From positions 1 to 7,655 of the forward strand of contig JAGRAK010000092.1 in assembly GCA_020434645.1 (NCBI GenBank): a stretch of 7,655 nucleotides of DNA, read 5' to 3'. The position numbers were made by a program, and so were the translations under genes. Source of the stretch: Bdellovibrionales bacterium. Its GTDB lineage: Bacteria; Bdellovibrionota; Bdellovibrionia; Bdellovibrionales; UBA1609. Positions within the stretch are counted from its first letter, which is position 1, and each line of letters opens with the position of its first letter. Under the pieces are notes generated by a model. That model saw only the letters and a program-made list of their open reading frames with translations, was not told the origin of the DNA and did no database searches. This document shows, piece after piece, positions 1 through 6,324 of the stretch.

Positions 1-16
1 TGCCTTGGGCTGATGA

Positions 17-499
17 TCAACTCAATTTTACCTTGTAGACCTCTGATGCTGCTTTTTTAAGGAGCGAAATATTCGCAGGAAAGCTCAATGCTCTATGAAT
101 TAGTTTGAACGTAGACGGGTCGTTTTTCTTGATCCACGCGAAACCTTCCTTGGGGCCGAGAAATCTTTTTTGTCTAATAAAAAAATAATGATCAACTAGG
201 GCATGCAAGAGTTCCGAGCGCCTATACAAGCCCTGAATGTCTTTTTTTCGGCATCGCTCGTTTTCTGAATATATGAATACATCCCAAAAAAAGCCTCTTT
301 GTTTTTTCGCTATTCGAGTTTTAGCTCCCTTTTTTCGTATGCCAATGACGTCATAATCACTGGTGGGTGTAATTAGGCCGCGAGCCCTAGAGCCGTAGGG
401 TACAATAGTGTGACAGCCATATTTAGATTTAAGCTCATGACAAATTGAATTTATAATTGGGTCATCATTATTTTCCATTTTTTCAAAATAGAGAGTCAC
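17..499 (-). CDS. Small nucleotidyltransferase-domain protein (Pol beta-like fold)
   Basis: The protein carries the signature of the DNA polymerase beta-like nucleotidyltransferase superfamily. Residues 36-41 are GSRARG, followed by SDYD at 47-50, which gives the G-S motif plus two metal-binding aspartates (D48, D50). D73 in the strand-like WDVFIY segment fits as the third carboxylate. The remainder (about 90-160) is basic and probably helical. At 160 residues it is a minimal single-domain protein, like the MNT and kanamycin-nucleotidyltransferase-like families; the substrate cannot be told from sequence. The longest start is GTG at 499, but ATG at 478 (153 residues) is also possible and sits just downstream of a promoter-like sequence, so the start is uncertain. 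It is divergent from mgtE. MNT proteins are often paired with a HEPN partner; any such downstream partner would lie before base 1. The domain is fairly sure, the biological role unknown. Confidence 0.8.
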   Translation of the reverse strand: MTLYFEKMENNDDPIINSICHELKSKYGCHTIVPYGSRARGLITPTSDYDVIGIRKKGAKTRIAKKQRGFFWDVFIYSENERCRKKDIQGLYRRSELLHALVDHYFFIRQKRFLGPKEGFAWIKKNDPSTFKLIHRALSFPANISLLKKAASEVYKVKLS

Positions 500-512
500 A
501 ATTCAAAGTCAA
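485..512 (-). promoter_or_regulatory. Possible sigma-70-type promoter of the nucleotidyltransferase gene
   Basis: Read on the minus strand, TTGACT (507-512, 5/6 to consensus) is followed after 16 bases by TATTTT (485-490, 4/6). Six bases further on is the ATG at 476-478. If it is used, transcription would begin at or next to that ATG and give a nearly leaderless mRNA, and the longer GTG start would be excluded. The match is only moderate. Confidence 0.3.
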
Positions 513-540
513 CCCCCTAATAGAACGATTCTATTTCACG

Positions 541-549
541 TGCTTTAAT
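541..549 (+). promoter_or_regulatory. Possible extended -10 promoter for mgtE-recO
   Basis: TGCTTTAAT fits an extended -10 element (TGn followed by TTTAAT, 5/6 to TATAAT). No convincing -35 lies upstream. It would give a leader of roughly 45-50 bases before the mgtE GTG. The match is weak and rests on position and the TGn extension only. The rest of the 500-602 interval shows no leader structure I can support. Confidence 0.25.
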
Positions 550-602
550 CCCAGCTTTGAGCTATACATTACAGACATCCAACAGAAATAAAGGATAGCC
601 CC

Positions 603-1958
603 GTGGTCAATGAACGCACACGCCTACTGACGGCGACAATTCAAAAATTGCTTCATCGCGGAGCCATGTCGAATATTCAACGAATATTAGATAAAACCCA
701 TAGTGCCGATATCGCCTCAGTCTTACAGAACTTTTCTGACCTTGAGGCCTATGAAATATTTAAACTTGAGCCCGATGCGGCAACACGTGCTGAAATATTA
801 AGTTATTTAGATAATGAGTTTCAGAAAAAAATGCTCGAGAGGTCATCGACAGAAGAAACCACTCAGCTTGTCAATCTTATGGACTCCGATGATGCTGCCG
901 ATCTTCTGGCCAATTTACCTGAGGCTGAAACTCAAAGTATTCTTGATAGCCTCGAAGTTGAAGACTCTTCTGAAGTTGTAGATCTTATGACTTACCCCGA
1001 AGATTCTGCTGGCGGTATCATGAGCTCTGATTATACAGAGTTCACTGAAGAAACTACAGTAGAGCAAGTCATACAGGCACTCCAAAGTGACGAGCTTGAG
1101 AATAAAATTACTTTTTATATTTATGTATTAAATAGCACAGGTCACTTAGTGGGAGTGGTGAGTTTAAAGCAACTTCTTCTCTCGAAAAAATCAGCGACAC
1201 TGAAGCAGCTTATGCATCCGAGTGTTATTTCGGTAAAGGTCGACACGGATCAAGAAGAGGTGGCGCAAACGGTTGAGCGCTATGACTTTCTGTCTATCCC
1301 AGTAGTCGATGAGAACAATAAGCTGGTGGGCGTGATCACCGTCGATGACGTTATCGACGTTATTCGTGAAGAGGCAGAGGAAGACCTTCTTGCCATGGGG
1401 CAAGCCGGCTGGGGTGTCGACATGACACTATTTGAGCATTTTCTGGCGCGTTTACCCTGGCAGCTTGTGGCCTTCATCGCGGGTTGCATCTGCTTTTGTA
1501 TAATTCTCTGGTTTGGGCAGAGTTATGTCCCAAACTTTAAGGTGGATTCTATTTGGGGTATTTTGGCCTTTATACCACTCATGATGGCACTGGGAGCTAT
1601 GGTTGGTAATCAGTCGGCTACAGTCATGGTGGGGGCTTTGCAGACGGATCGTTTTATGGGGGGCAAAATTCAGTCACACTTGCTGCGTGAGTTTATACTA
1701 GGTTCTATATTTTCAGTTTTATTTGCTGGCTGTGTTTTGGTTTTCAGTAATCTTATGCTTGAACCCAATGTGTTGCGAACTGACATGGCTTTGACTGTAT
1801 TTCTTCACGTATTGACTGTGGTGCTTCTGGGGACTTGCTTCCCGCTATTGCTGAGTCGCCTTAAGCTTGACCCGACCGTGGCCAGTGTGCCAATTGTCAC
1901 GGCTCTTGCCGATATATCGGGTATAGCCATTTTATTTGGTCTTATCTATGCAGGTTAA
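603..1958 (+). CDS. mgtE: MgtE-family magnesium transporter/channel
   Basis: This is a full-length MgtE (451 residues, typical of the family), an inner-membrane Mg2+ channel gated by cytoplasmic Mg2+ sensing. The domain order matches: a helical MgtE N domain (about 30-130); a CBS pair (about 135-262) opening with the hallmark YPEDSAGG (131-138) and ending in the acidic linker helix EEAEEDLLAMGQ (256-267); then about five membrane segments (near 286-305, 317-340, 363-386, 396-418, 425-450). GNQSAT (335-340) and the last-helix TALADISG with D437 correspond to the conserved pore region; D437 matches in position the Mg2+-binding aspartate of the Thermus protein. The start is GTG, chosen because AAAGGA (590-595) lies 7 bases upstream. 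The gene overlaps recO by 11 bases, so the two are probably cotranscribed. The acidic N domain/CBS interface is where regulatory Mg2+ binds in known structures. Confidence 0.95.
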   Translation: MVNERTRLLTATIQKLLHRGAMSNIQRILDKTHSADIASVLQNFSDLEAYEIFKLEPDAATRAEILSYLDNEFQKKMLERSSTEETTQLVNLMDSDDAADLLANLPEAETQSILDSLEVEDSSEVVDLMTYPEDSAGGIMSSDYTEFTEETTVEQVIQALQSDELENKITFYIYVLNSTGHLVGVVSLKQLLLSKKSATLKQLMHPSVISVKVDTDQEEVAQTVERYDFLSIPVVDENNKLVGVITVDDVIDVIREEAEEDLLAMGQAGWGVDMTLFEHFLARLPWQLVAFIAGCICFCIILWFGQSYVPNFKVDSIWGILAFIPLMMALGAMVGNQSATVMVGALQTDRFMGGKIQSHLLREFILGSIFSVLFAGCVLVFSNLMLEPNVLRTDMALTVFLHVLTVVLLGTCFPLLLSRLKLDPTVASVPIVTALADISGIAILFGLIYAG

Positions 1959-2535
1959 AGAGCGCGCCATTGTTCTTTCAAAAATAAAATATGGCGAAGC
2001 TGATCTAATTTTAAAGCTACTTTCGGTTAACGGAGATGTGTACTCTGTCATTGCCAAATCGGCTCTTAAAAGCAAAAAACGATTTGGCGGGGGAGTCTTA
2101 GAGCCCACCCACTATATACTCTGTACGCTGCAGAAGAACCAAGATGAACAATCAGAGCGACTCTCGGTGTTGAATGAGGCTCAAGTGGTGGATGACTTTA
2201 GAGGCCTCAAGTCTGATTATGATAGACTCGAACTCGCTTTTCATTTTGTAAAGACAGTAGCCACTGTGGCTCGAGAGGGAGATCATCACCTGGATATCTT
2301 TAACTTACTCGGTCATGCCTTAAAAAAGGCCGAAACGGCTCAAAACCTTTCTACACTTAAAATGCAATTTGATCTCAAGCTTTTGCACCTACAGGGAGTG
2401 CTCCCTGCTGACGATAGATTTGTGCCTTTTTTAAAGTCGCCAATACGAGAAACTGACGATTTAACAGTCAATTCAGATGACTTTAGCTACATCCGACGTG
2501 AACTTGAGTATATTTTTAGCAGCTATATTCAGTAA
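1948..2535 (+). CDS. recO: DNA repair protein RecO (short form)
   Basis: RecO works with RecR to load RecA onto SSB-coated single-stranded DNA in gap and break repair. The N-terminus has the family's OB-fold pattern: ERAIVLSKIKYGEADLILKLLS (residues 5-26), then the GDVYSVIAKSALKSKKRFGG stretch (29-48), matching the usual 'yGE-D-l...G....aKga...kSr.gg' layout. The C-terminal helical domain includes KMQFDLKLLHLQGVLP (138-153), matching the 'FElrLL...G..P' element. At 195 residues it is clearly shorter than the roughly 240 common in the family, and the lone Cys59 means the zinc-binding cysteines found in some RecO proteins are absent. I chose ATG 1948 because homology begins there; an upstream in-frame TTG at 1936 is less likely. 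There is no strong Shine-Dalgarno, and the 11-base overlap with mgtE suggests translational coupling. Confidence 0.85.
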   Translation: MQVKERAIVLSKIKYGEADLILKLLSVNGDVYSVIAKSALKSKKRFGGGVLEPTHYILCTLQKNQDEQSERLSVLNEAQVVDDFRGLKSDYDRLELAFHFVKTVATVAREGDHHLDIFNLLGHALKKAETAQNLSTLKMQFDLKLLHLQGVLPADDRFVPFLKSPIRETDDLTVNSDDFSYIRRELEYIFSSYIQ

Positions 2536-2545
2536 CGTGCCCTAG

Positions 2546-2569
2546 GGCGCTTGCTTTGCGTCAATTTTT
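2546..2569 (+). terminator. Weak candidate terminator after recO
   Basis: GGCGC (2546-2550) can pair with GCGTC (2558-2562), with one G-U pair and a 7-base loop, followed by AA and five T (2565-2569). A perfect 10-base palindrome GCCCTAGGGC (2539-2548) overlaps it and could form a competing structure. The stem is short, so termination is uncertain. Confidence 0.3.
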
Positions 2570-2585
2570 AAAATGTAAAATAAAG

Positions 2586-2614
2586 TTGCGAAGCCCGAAA
2601 CAATCTGCCGTAAT
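2586..2614 (+). promoter_or_regulatory. Weak candidate promoter for the SWIB gene
   Basis: TTGCGA (2586-2591) and CGTAAT (2609-2614) are 17 bases apart, each 4/6 to the sigma-70 consensus. Transcription would start near 2621, leaving a leader of about 25 bases that contains the AAGGAG ribosome binding site (2631-2636). Another weak option is TAAAAT at 2576-2581. Confidence 0.22.
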
Positions 2615-2645
2615 AGTTCTACTAATCAAAAAGGAGATTAATTAC

Positions 2646-3008
2646 ATGGCAAAGAAAAAAGCGACTAAGAAAGCTACAGCGAAAAAAGCAACTAAGAAAA
2701 CAGCTACTAAAAAAGCGGCTACTAAAAAAGCGGCTCCGAAGAAGGCTGCAAAGTCTAAGCGTAAACCGAATCCGGCTTTTATGCGCCCACTTAATCTTAG
2801 CAGCACTCTCGCTGAAGTCATTGGTAGCAAGCCAATGCCACGCACAGAAGTTGTGAAAAAACTTTGGGCGTACATCAAGAAGAACAATCTTCAAGATGCT
2901 AAAAATCGTCGCAACATCAATGCAGATGCAAAGCTAAAAGCTGTATTCGGCAAAGGTACTGTGAACATGTTTGAAATGACAAAGTTAGTTAGCAAGCACT
3001 TGTCTTAA
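2646..3008 (+). CDS. SWIB-domain protein with histone H1-like lysine-rich tail
   Basis: The 120-residue protein has two parts. Residues 1-40 are a basic low-complexity tail of KKAT/KKAA/KKTA units with 18 Lys and 1 Arg, like the C-terminal tails of histone H1 and bacterial H1-like proteins. Residues about 44-119 are a SWIB domain (the fold shared with MDM2): FMRPLNLSSTLAEVIG, the basic RTEVVKKLWAYIKKNNLQD helix region, then NRRNINADAKLKAVFG and a final helix. The tail probably binds DNA nonspecifically, and SWIB may bind a protein partner; stand-alone or topoisomerase-fused SWIB domains are known in chlamydiae and some other bacteria. The start at ATG 2646 is set by AAGGAG at 2631-2636, 9 bases upstream; an in-frame upstream extension to 2556 lacks a ribosome binding site. 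The gene stands alone between recO and a strong terminator. Its role in the nucleoid is inferred. Confidence 0.9.
   Translation: MAKKKATKKATAKKATKKTATKKAATKKAAPKKAAKSKRKPNPAFMRPLNLSSTLAEVIGSKPMPRTEVVKKLWAYIKKNNLQDAKNRRNINADAKLKAVFGKGTVNMFEMTKLVSKHLS
2649..2765 (+). repeat. Degenerate Lys/Ala/Thr codon repeat (SWIB tail)
   Basis: This stretch consists of imperfect units of the kind AAAAAAGCGACTAAG coding for KKAT/KKAA. It is the same kind of repeat as the one on the opposite strand at 6547-6783, and could pair or recombine with it in inverted orientation where identity is long enough. Confidence 0.6.
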
Positions 3009-3033
3009 TAACTTATCTTTTGAATTAAAGTTC

Positions 3034-3067
3034 AAAACCCGCTCTCTCAACAGAGCGGGTTTTTTTT
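3034..3067 (+). terminator. Strong intrinsic terminator, probably bidirectional
   Basis: AAAACCCGCTCT (3034-3045) pairs perfectly with AGAGCGGGTTTT (3052-3063) around a 6-base loop, and the plus-strand T run spans 3060-3067. It lies 25 bases after the SWIB stop codon. Read on the minus strand it has only four T after the stem, so it could also end the convergent TPR/barrel transcript, less strongly. The stop codon of that gene (3066-3068) lies within the T tract. Confidence 0.9.
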
Positions 3068-5135
3068 ATTGGCTCCAGGTGTAGTGAGCGGTACTGAGAA
3101 TTGAATATTTACTATAGTCAGAAGACACAACGTCTGAGGCATTATTGGTGTAACTCAAACTATTCGACCAGCTCCAGGCTTCGCTTATAACTTTCGTGGC
3201 GCCTAGATTGAAAACCATATTGGTATCTTTTCTACTGTCAGTACTTGAGCCATAGCTTTGTAAATACATGCTGAGGCCAGTGCTCCATGTTGTATTTTTG
3301 TACTTAGTCCATGGGGCAGAATAGCTTGCTGAAAATTCAACCCGACTGTATTTTTTTTCATCACCTTTGGCATTGTTTAGAACGTAGCCGAGGCTGCCCG
3401 TAAGTGAGCGTTTTTTTGAATTATCAAGAAAAAGCGTTTCAGATTTGGTTAGGGCAATTTTAATCGCATCGGCATCATTGATTGTTCCTGTGTCTCCAGG
3501 CAGTAGGGAGTCGTCACTGCGAATGTCTATGGTGTAGTTTGAAAACCAATCATCTCGCATAACAAGCATCAGGTCTGAATTTAGCATGATGGTATTTAAG
3601 ATATCGCTCTGCTGTTCAGCGCGGTCAAATGACATAAATAGAGACTCATAACCTGGTGTTAGGGTGAGTCGTGCTCCCTTGCCGTTAAGAAGACCTTTAA
3701 GCGTATAAGGGGTGGTGACTGTAATGTTTAAAGGGTCTGCCGCGACAAAGTCAGTGCTAAATGAACGCGTGTAGCCTGATGCCAGTTTGGCGCTGTATTC
3801 GGAGCTCTCTTTAAAGAAGAAGCGATATTCAGCAGAGCCCGCCATGGGCGTGCGAAAGCCGCCCTTGCCTAAAGAAGTCCCTGTGGAGCTGTCATTATCG
3901 GGTGTGAGCAAGATATTAGAGTCATAATTAAGCCCAAAATCGGCAGTTAAAAACCATTTCTTTTCAGATAATTTTTTGTAACGAATGAGGTTGGCAATTT
4001 TCTCAATATACTCTTCGGCCTTATTATCTAGGGCGGGATCTTTTGAAGTGTCGAGAACATATTCAAAAGAAGCTTGAGATTTTTCGAGCTCCTCTTCTGT
4101 AAAGTACACCAAGCCCTCATAAAAACCAGCTGAAGGAGATAGGGTGGGATGATTTCCTTTTTTCACTTCACTAAAGGATTCACGGGCGGCTGGTAGTTCT
4201 TTTAATCGAAAGTGAATAAGGCCAATATAATATTTTTTTTCAAGTTCAGTTTCGGGAGAAGTCTCCGCTAATTTAAGAGTGACAAGTGCATCATTGAATT
4301 TTTCTATTCTATAGAGCGCCACTCCGTACATAAAGTAATACTCTTTATTATCTGGGTCTAACTCGACGGCCTTTTCAAATAGTGGGGCAGCTTTATCAAA
4401 CTCATTTTGCAAGTAATGCTCTTTAGCTTGCTCAGAAAGCGAATTTGCTTTTGCTTTTCGTGCTGCGATTTCGGCTCGCGCTAATTTTTCTTGGGCTTTT
4501 TTTCGCTCTTCTCTTTTTTGTAGTTCGAGTTGTTCAAGTCGTATGCGGTCGGTCTCCTGTTGAGCGGCCAGCTTTGCAAGCTGGGCAACAATTGCAGCCT
4601 GCTTGGCCATTTTGGCTACATCGAGCGACGCTTCGTCGGCATTGGGTTTCACAAGTCTAGCTTGCTCCTCTTTTTTAGCTGCTTTGAGTTCATTGTTGTA
4701 AGCCTCTTTTGCGCGCCTGGCTTGCTCGTCAGTGTCGTAGACCTCGAGTGTTCTCTTTGCCTTATCGGTTCTTATCATGAGAGGTTGTGGCTTAATTTTT
4801 CCTGTTTTTAGGAGGGAGTTGAAGTGCTCAATGGCCTTTGCATTATTTCGTAGGTTTTGAGGGGGGATATAAACTTCAGGCGCTGACCACTCGACCGAGA
4901 ATTGCCCAGAAAAAATTGAAGAATCGGGTTCGCTCTCGTCTAGCAATATTTTAACGGTTCGCCCCGTTTGCTGGTCACGTATGAACATAAAGGCAGAGTC
5001 AATTTTGGTGCTGCTTTTGTTCCACGGTGAAGAAGCGTAGTTCACGCTAAAGTTATTTACCTTATTGGTAGGTGCTTCGTTGGCATACACCTTGGCCGAC
5101 ACAAAAATAAATAGAGATACAATTAGATTTTGCAT
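3066..5135 (-). CDS. Exported coiled-coil/TPR protein with C-terminal outer-membrane beta-barrel
   Basis: This 689-residue protein is not one I can name. It begins with a short hydrophobic signal-like segment (1-18, ending VYA before NEAP), though without a basic n-region. Residues 25-135 form an unrecognised, possibly beta-rich domain with EWSAPEVYIPPQNL (82-95). Residues about 137-232 are Lys/Glu/Ala/Gln-rich and look like a long coiled coil. Residues about 234-380 hold roughly four TPR-like units (best: AKEHYLQNEFDKAAPLFEKA, 237-256). From about 395 to the end, alternating polar/aromatic strands separated by Asp/Ser/Gly/Asn loops suggest an outer-membrane barrel of about 295 residues; it ends WSQ rather than with a terminal Phe. 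TPR followed by barrel resembles Slam (DUF560) and some polysaccharide exporters, but no specific assignment is safe. The start at ATG 5135 is forced by an in-frame TAA two codons upstream. It lies 56 bases after the FecR-domain gene and is probably in the same operon. Confidence 0.8.
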   Translation of the reverse strand: MQNLIVSLFIFVSAKVYANEAPTNKVNNFSVNYASSPWNKSSTKIDSAFMFIRDQQTGRTVKILLDESEPDSSIFSGQFSVEWSAPEVYIPPQNLRNNAKAIEHFNSLLKTGKIKPQPLMIRTDKAKRTLEVYDTDEQARRAKEAYNNELKAAKKEEQARLVKPNADEASLDVAKMAKQAAIVAQLAKLAAQQETDRIRLEQLELQKREERKKAQEKLARAEIAARKAKANSLSEQAKEHYLQNEFDKAAPLFEKAVELDPDNKEYYFMYGVALYRIEKFNDALVTLKLAETSPETELEKKYYIGLIHFRLKELPAARESFSEVKKGNHPTLSPSAGFYEGLVYFTEEELEKSQASFEYVLDTSKDPALDNKAEEYIEKIANLIRYKKLSEKKWFLTADFGLNYDSNILLTPDNDSSTGTSLGKGGFRTPMAGSAEYRFFFKESSEYSAKLASGYTRSFSTDFVAADPLNITVTTPYTLKGLLNGKGARLTLTPGYESLFMSFDRAEQQSDILNTIMLNSDLMLVMRDDWFSNYTIDIRSDDSLLPGDTGTINDADAIKIALTKSETLFLDNSKKRSLTGSLGYVLNNAKGDEKKYSRVEFSASYSAPWTKYKNTTWSTGLSMYLQSYGSSTDSRKDTNMVFNLGATKVISEAWSWSNSLSYTNNASDVVSSDYSKYSILSTAHYTWSQ

Positions 5136-5198
5136 CCCTTAAGAGTAACGAAGTTTAATTGAGCAATCAACGAACTCGGGCTTATAGGGTCTTAAGGG
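5136..5198 (-). promoter_or_regulatory. Inverted repeat joining the fecR-like stop and the barrel-gene RBS
   Basis: In the mRNA, CCCTTAAGA (5190-5198), which contains the stop codon of the FecR-domain gene, is perfectly complementary to TCTTAAGGG (5136-5144) directly before the ATG of the barrel gene. The second arm contains the only Shine-Dalgarno-like sequence (AAGGG), which abuts the start codon with no spacer. The enclosed loop is 45 bases. Pairing would hide the ribosome binding site unless a terminating ribosome opens the first arm. The repeat is seen directly; the regulatory effect is inferred. Confidence 0.4.
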
Positions 5199-6160
5199 CC
5201 AGTCGTTAGATTGATAATAACACGCTTATTTTTGCCGCTGATGACTTCATTTGCGAAATCATTTTTTGGCGGGAGCATATTAGCAGGTACTGGTGCTGGC
5301 CCAACGGGGAGCCCCCCGACTGAAGGCGGTACGGGCGGTACATTTGGAGAAGCTGCGCCGGCAAAATCACCTTCTTTTAACATAGAGCTTCCAGGTGCTG
5401 AAGCCGAACTTGGAGTTCGACTGTTGTCTTTCTTTTCTTCTTTTTTATCTTCTTTATCGCCTTTAATTTCTGCCGGTTGGCGCTTGTCTGATGGTGCATC
5501 TGGAGCTTTACTAGCATCCGACTGAGTTTCTATATCAGCGAGTTCAGCTGTCGGTACATTTACGGGTTGCGACGGGGCGCTGTTGCCACGCTTAGAAGTG
5601 GATTCACCTTTAGCTACATAAACGGGGTTAATAATCGCTCCGCCAGCTCCAGGTTGACCGAAGGCCACGCGTCCCTCAAAAGTGACGACCCGAGTTTCAT
5701 TTGTGCTTCTGTTGTACGAAGTGAAAAAATCAGTCCCACGAACACCGGCAACGGCAGAAGGGGTTTTTACCTGAAACTTATTGTCGCCCTCATATTTTTG
5801 ATTCACTTTGGCCCGAACTTTTCCGTACAGCACATTTAAAAGTACGGTTTTCTTATTCTCATCTGGTTTGTACTCATAGCTTTGAATTTCTACTCGAGAT
5901 TCAGGCGAAATGCTGAGCTCATTTTTGTCGACCATTATAATTTTTGCTCGAGAATCTTTGGCTGCAACAATAACGTCTTGTGGATATACTTTTTGCCCAA
6001 GCCGCGCTTTAACTTCTTTTTTATCAGAAGCTTGAATAATTTTAACATCACCTTTCACGACGCGAAATACGCCGTGTATGGATTGCGCATGTGCACTTCC
6101 CGCAAAACCGATAAGTGTGATTGTGAATACTGATAAGAATTTTGTGAGCAGAGGTTGCAT
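5192..6160 (-). CDS. Exported FecR-domain protein with Pro-rich C-terminus
   Basis: The 322-residue protein has a clear Sec signal peptide (KFLSVFTITLIGFAGSAHA, probable cleavage after A25, no lipobox Cys). A FecR domain follows at about 30-165: VKGDVKII, the LGQKVYPQDVIVAAKDSRAKII stretch (54-75), LNVLYGKVRAKV (108-119) and the family hallmark FQVKTPSAVAGVRGTDFF (129-146). Residues 205-250 are a charged linker, 255-300 are rich in Pro/Gly/Ala, and the end is KNKRVIINLTTGP. Because it is fully exported and has no cytoplasmic anti-sigma segment or neighbouring ECF sigma gene, it is not a classical FecR signal transducer. It is more like the periplasmic or surface FecR-domain proteins, whose function is poorly known. 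ATG 6160 is supported by GGAG (6166-6169) 5 bases upstream. It is probably cotranscribed with the TPR/barrel gene. Confidence 0.88.
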   Translation of the reverse strand: MQPLLTKFLSVFTITLIGFAGSAHAQSIHGVFRVVKGDVKIIQASDKKEVKARLGQKVYPQDVIVAAKDSRAKIIMVDKNELSISPESRVEIQSYEYKPDENKKTVLLNVLYGKVRAKVNQKYEGDNKFQVKTPSAVAGVRGTDFFTSYNRSTNETRVVTFEGRVAFGQPGAGGAIINPVYVAKGESTSKRGNSAPSQPVNVPTAELADIETQSDASKAPDAPSDKRQPAEIKGDKEDKKEEKKDNSRTPSSASAPGSSMLKEGDFAGAASPNVPPVPPSVGGLPVGPAPVPANMLPPKNDFANEVISGKNKRVIINLTTGP

Positions 6161-6218
6161 AGCTTCTCCAAATACGTACAGGTTATTGTGGCGTTATTGT
6201 TATTTTGCTAACTAGTAC

Positions 6219-6246
6219 TTATCGGCTGGATGGGGTGAGGACTTGA
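6219..6246 (-). promoter_or_regulatory. Sigma-28 (FliA)-like promoter upstream of the FecR/barrel operon
   Basis: On the minus strand, GCCGATAA (6219-6226) is identical to the eight-base -10 consensus of flagellar sigma-28 promoters. Twelve bases upstream is TCAAGTCC (6239-6246), 5/8 to the -35 consensus TAAAGTTT; the usual spacer is 11. The predicted start near 6212 gives a leader of about 50 bases. The element is in the right orientation and place, but the -35 is imperfect, so use by sigma-28 is a hypothesis. Confidence 0.45.
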
Positions 6247-6269
6247 CCTAAGTCTCAAATCGGGATTGA

Positions 6270-6311
6270 AAGCCGAGAGGGCGTTAAGAAATAACGCTCA
6301 TGTCTCGGCTT
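6270..6311 (-). terminator. Two-part hairpin after the histone-like gene
   Basis: An outer 9-bp stem (6270-6278 with 6303-6311, containing AGCCGAGA/TCTCGGCT) and an inner 6-bp stem (GCGTTA 6281-6286 with TAACGC 6292-6297, loop AGAAA) are separated by an asymmetric internal loop. It starts 14 bases after the stop codon of the minus-strand gene at 6325. The base run after the stem is only TTTCAATC on the minus strand, so it is a poor intrinsic terminator. It may instead protect the 3' end or attenuate transcription. Confidence 0.45.
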
Positions 6312-6324
6312 GAGTCAGATTCTA

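Noticed and set aside
500..602. Mg2+-sensing riboswitch (M-box) before mgtE
   Set aside because: The whole gap is 103 bases, too short for an M-box, and no terminator/antiterminator structure is visible.
2539..2548. Palindrome GCCCTAGGGC as an operator
   Set aside because: A single 10-base palindrome with no repeat elsewhere that I can see; it may simply be part of a terminator stem after recO.
4445..4811. Plus-strand open frames opposite the coiled-coil region
   Set aside because: They are shadow frames caused by the biased Lys/Glu/Ala codons of the coiled coil; nothing coding-like in them.
5211..5839. Plus-strand open frames opposite the FecR-domain gene
   Set aside because: They have no ribosome binding site or recognisable domain, and they oppose a gene with a clear signal peptide and family motif.
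5192..6160. Classical FecR anti-sigma/TonB signalling protein
   Set aside because: The protein starts with a cleavable signal peptide and has no cytoplasmic domain; no ECF sigma factor or TonB-dependent receptor gene is nearby.
6241..6255. Imperfect palindrome ACTTGACCTAAGT near the FecR promoter
   Set aside because: Only four clean base pairs around five bases, too weak to call an operator.
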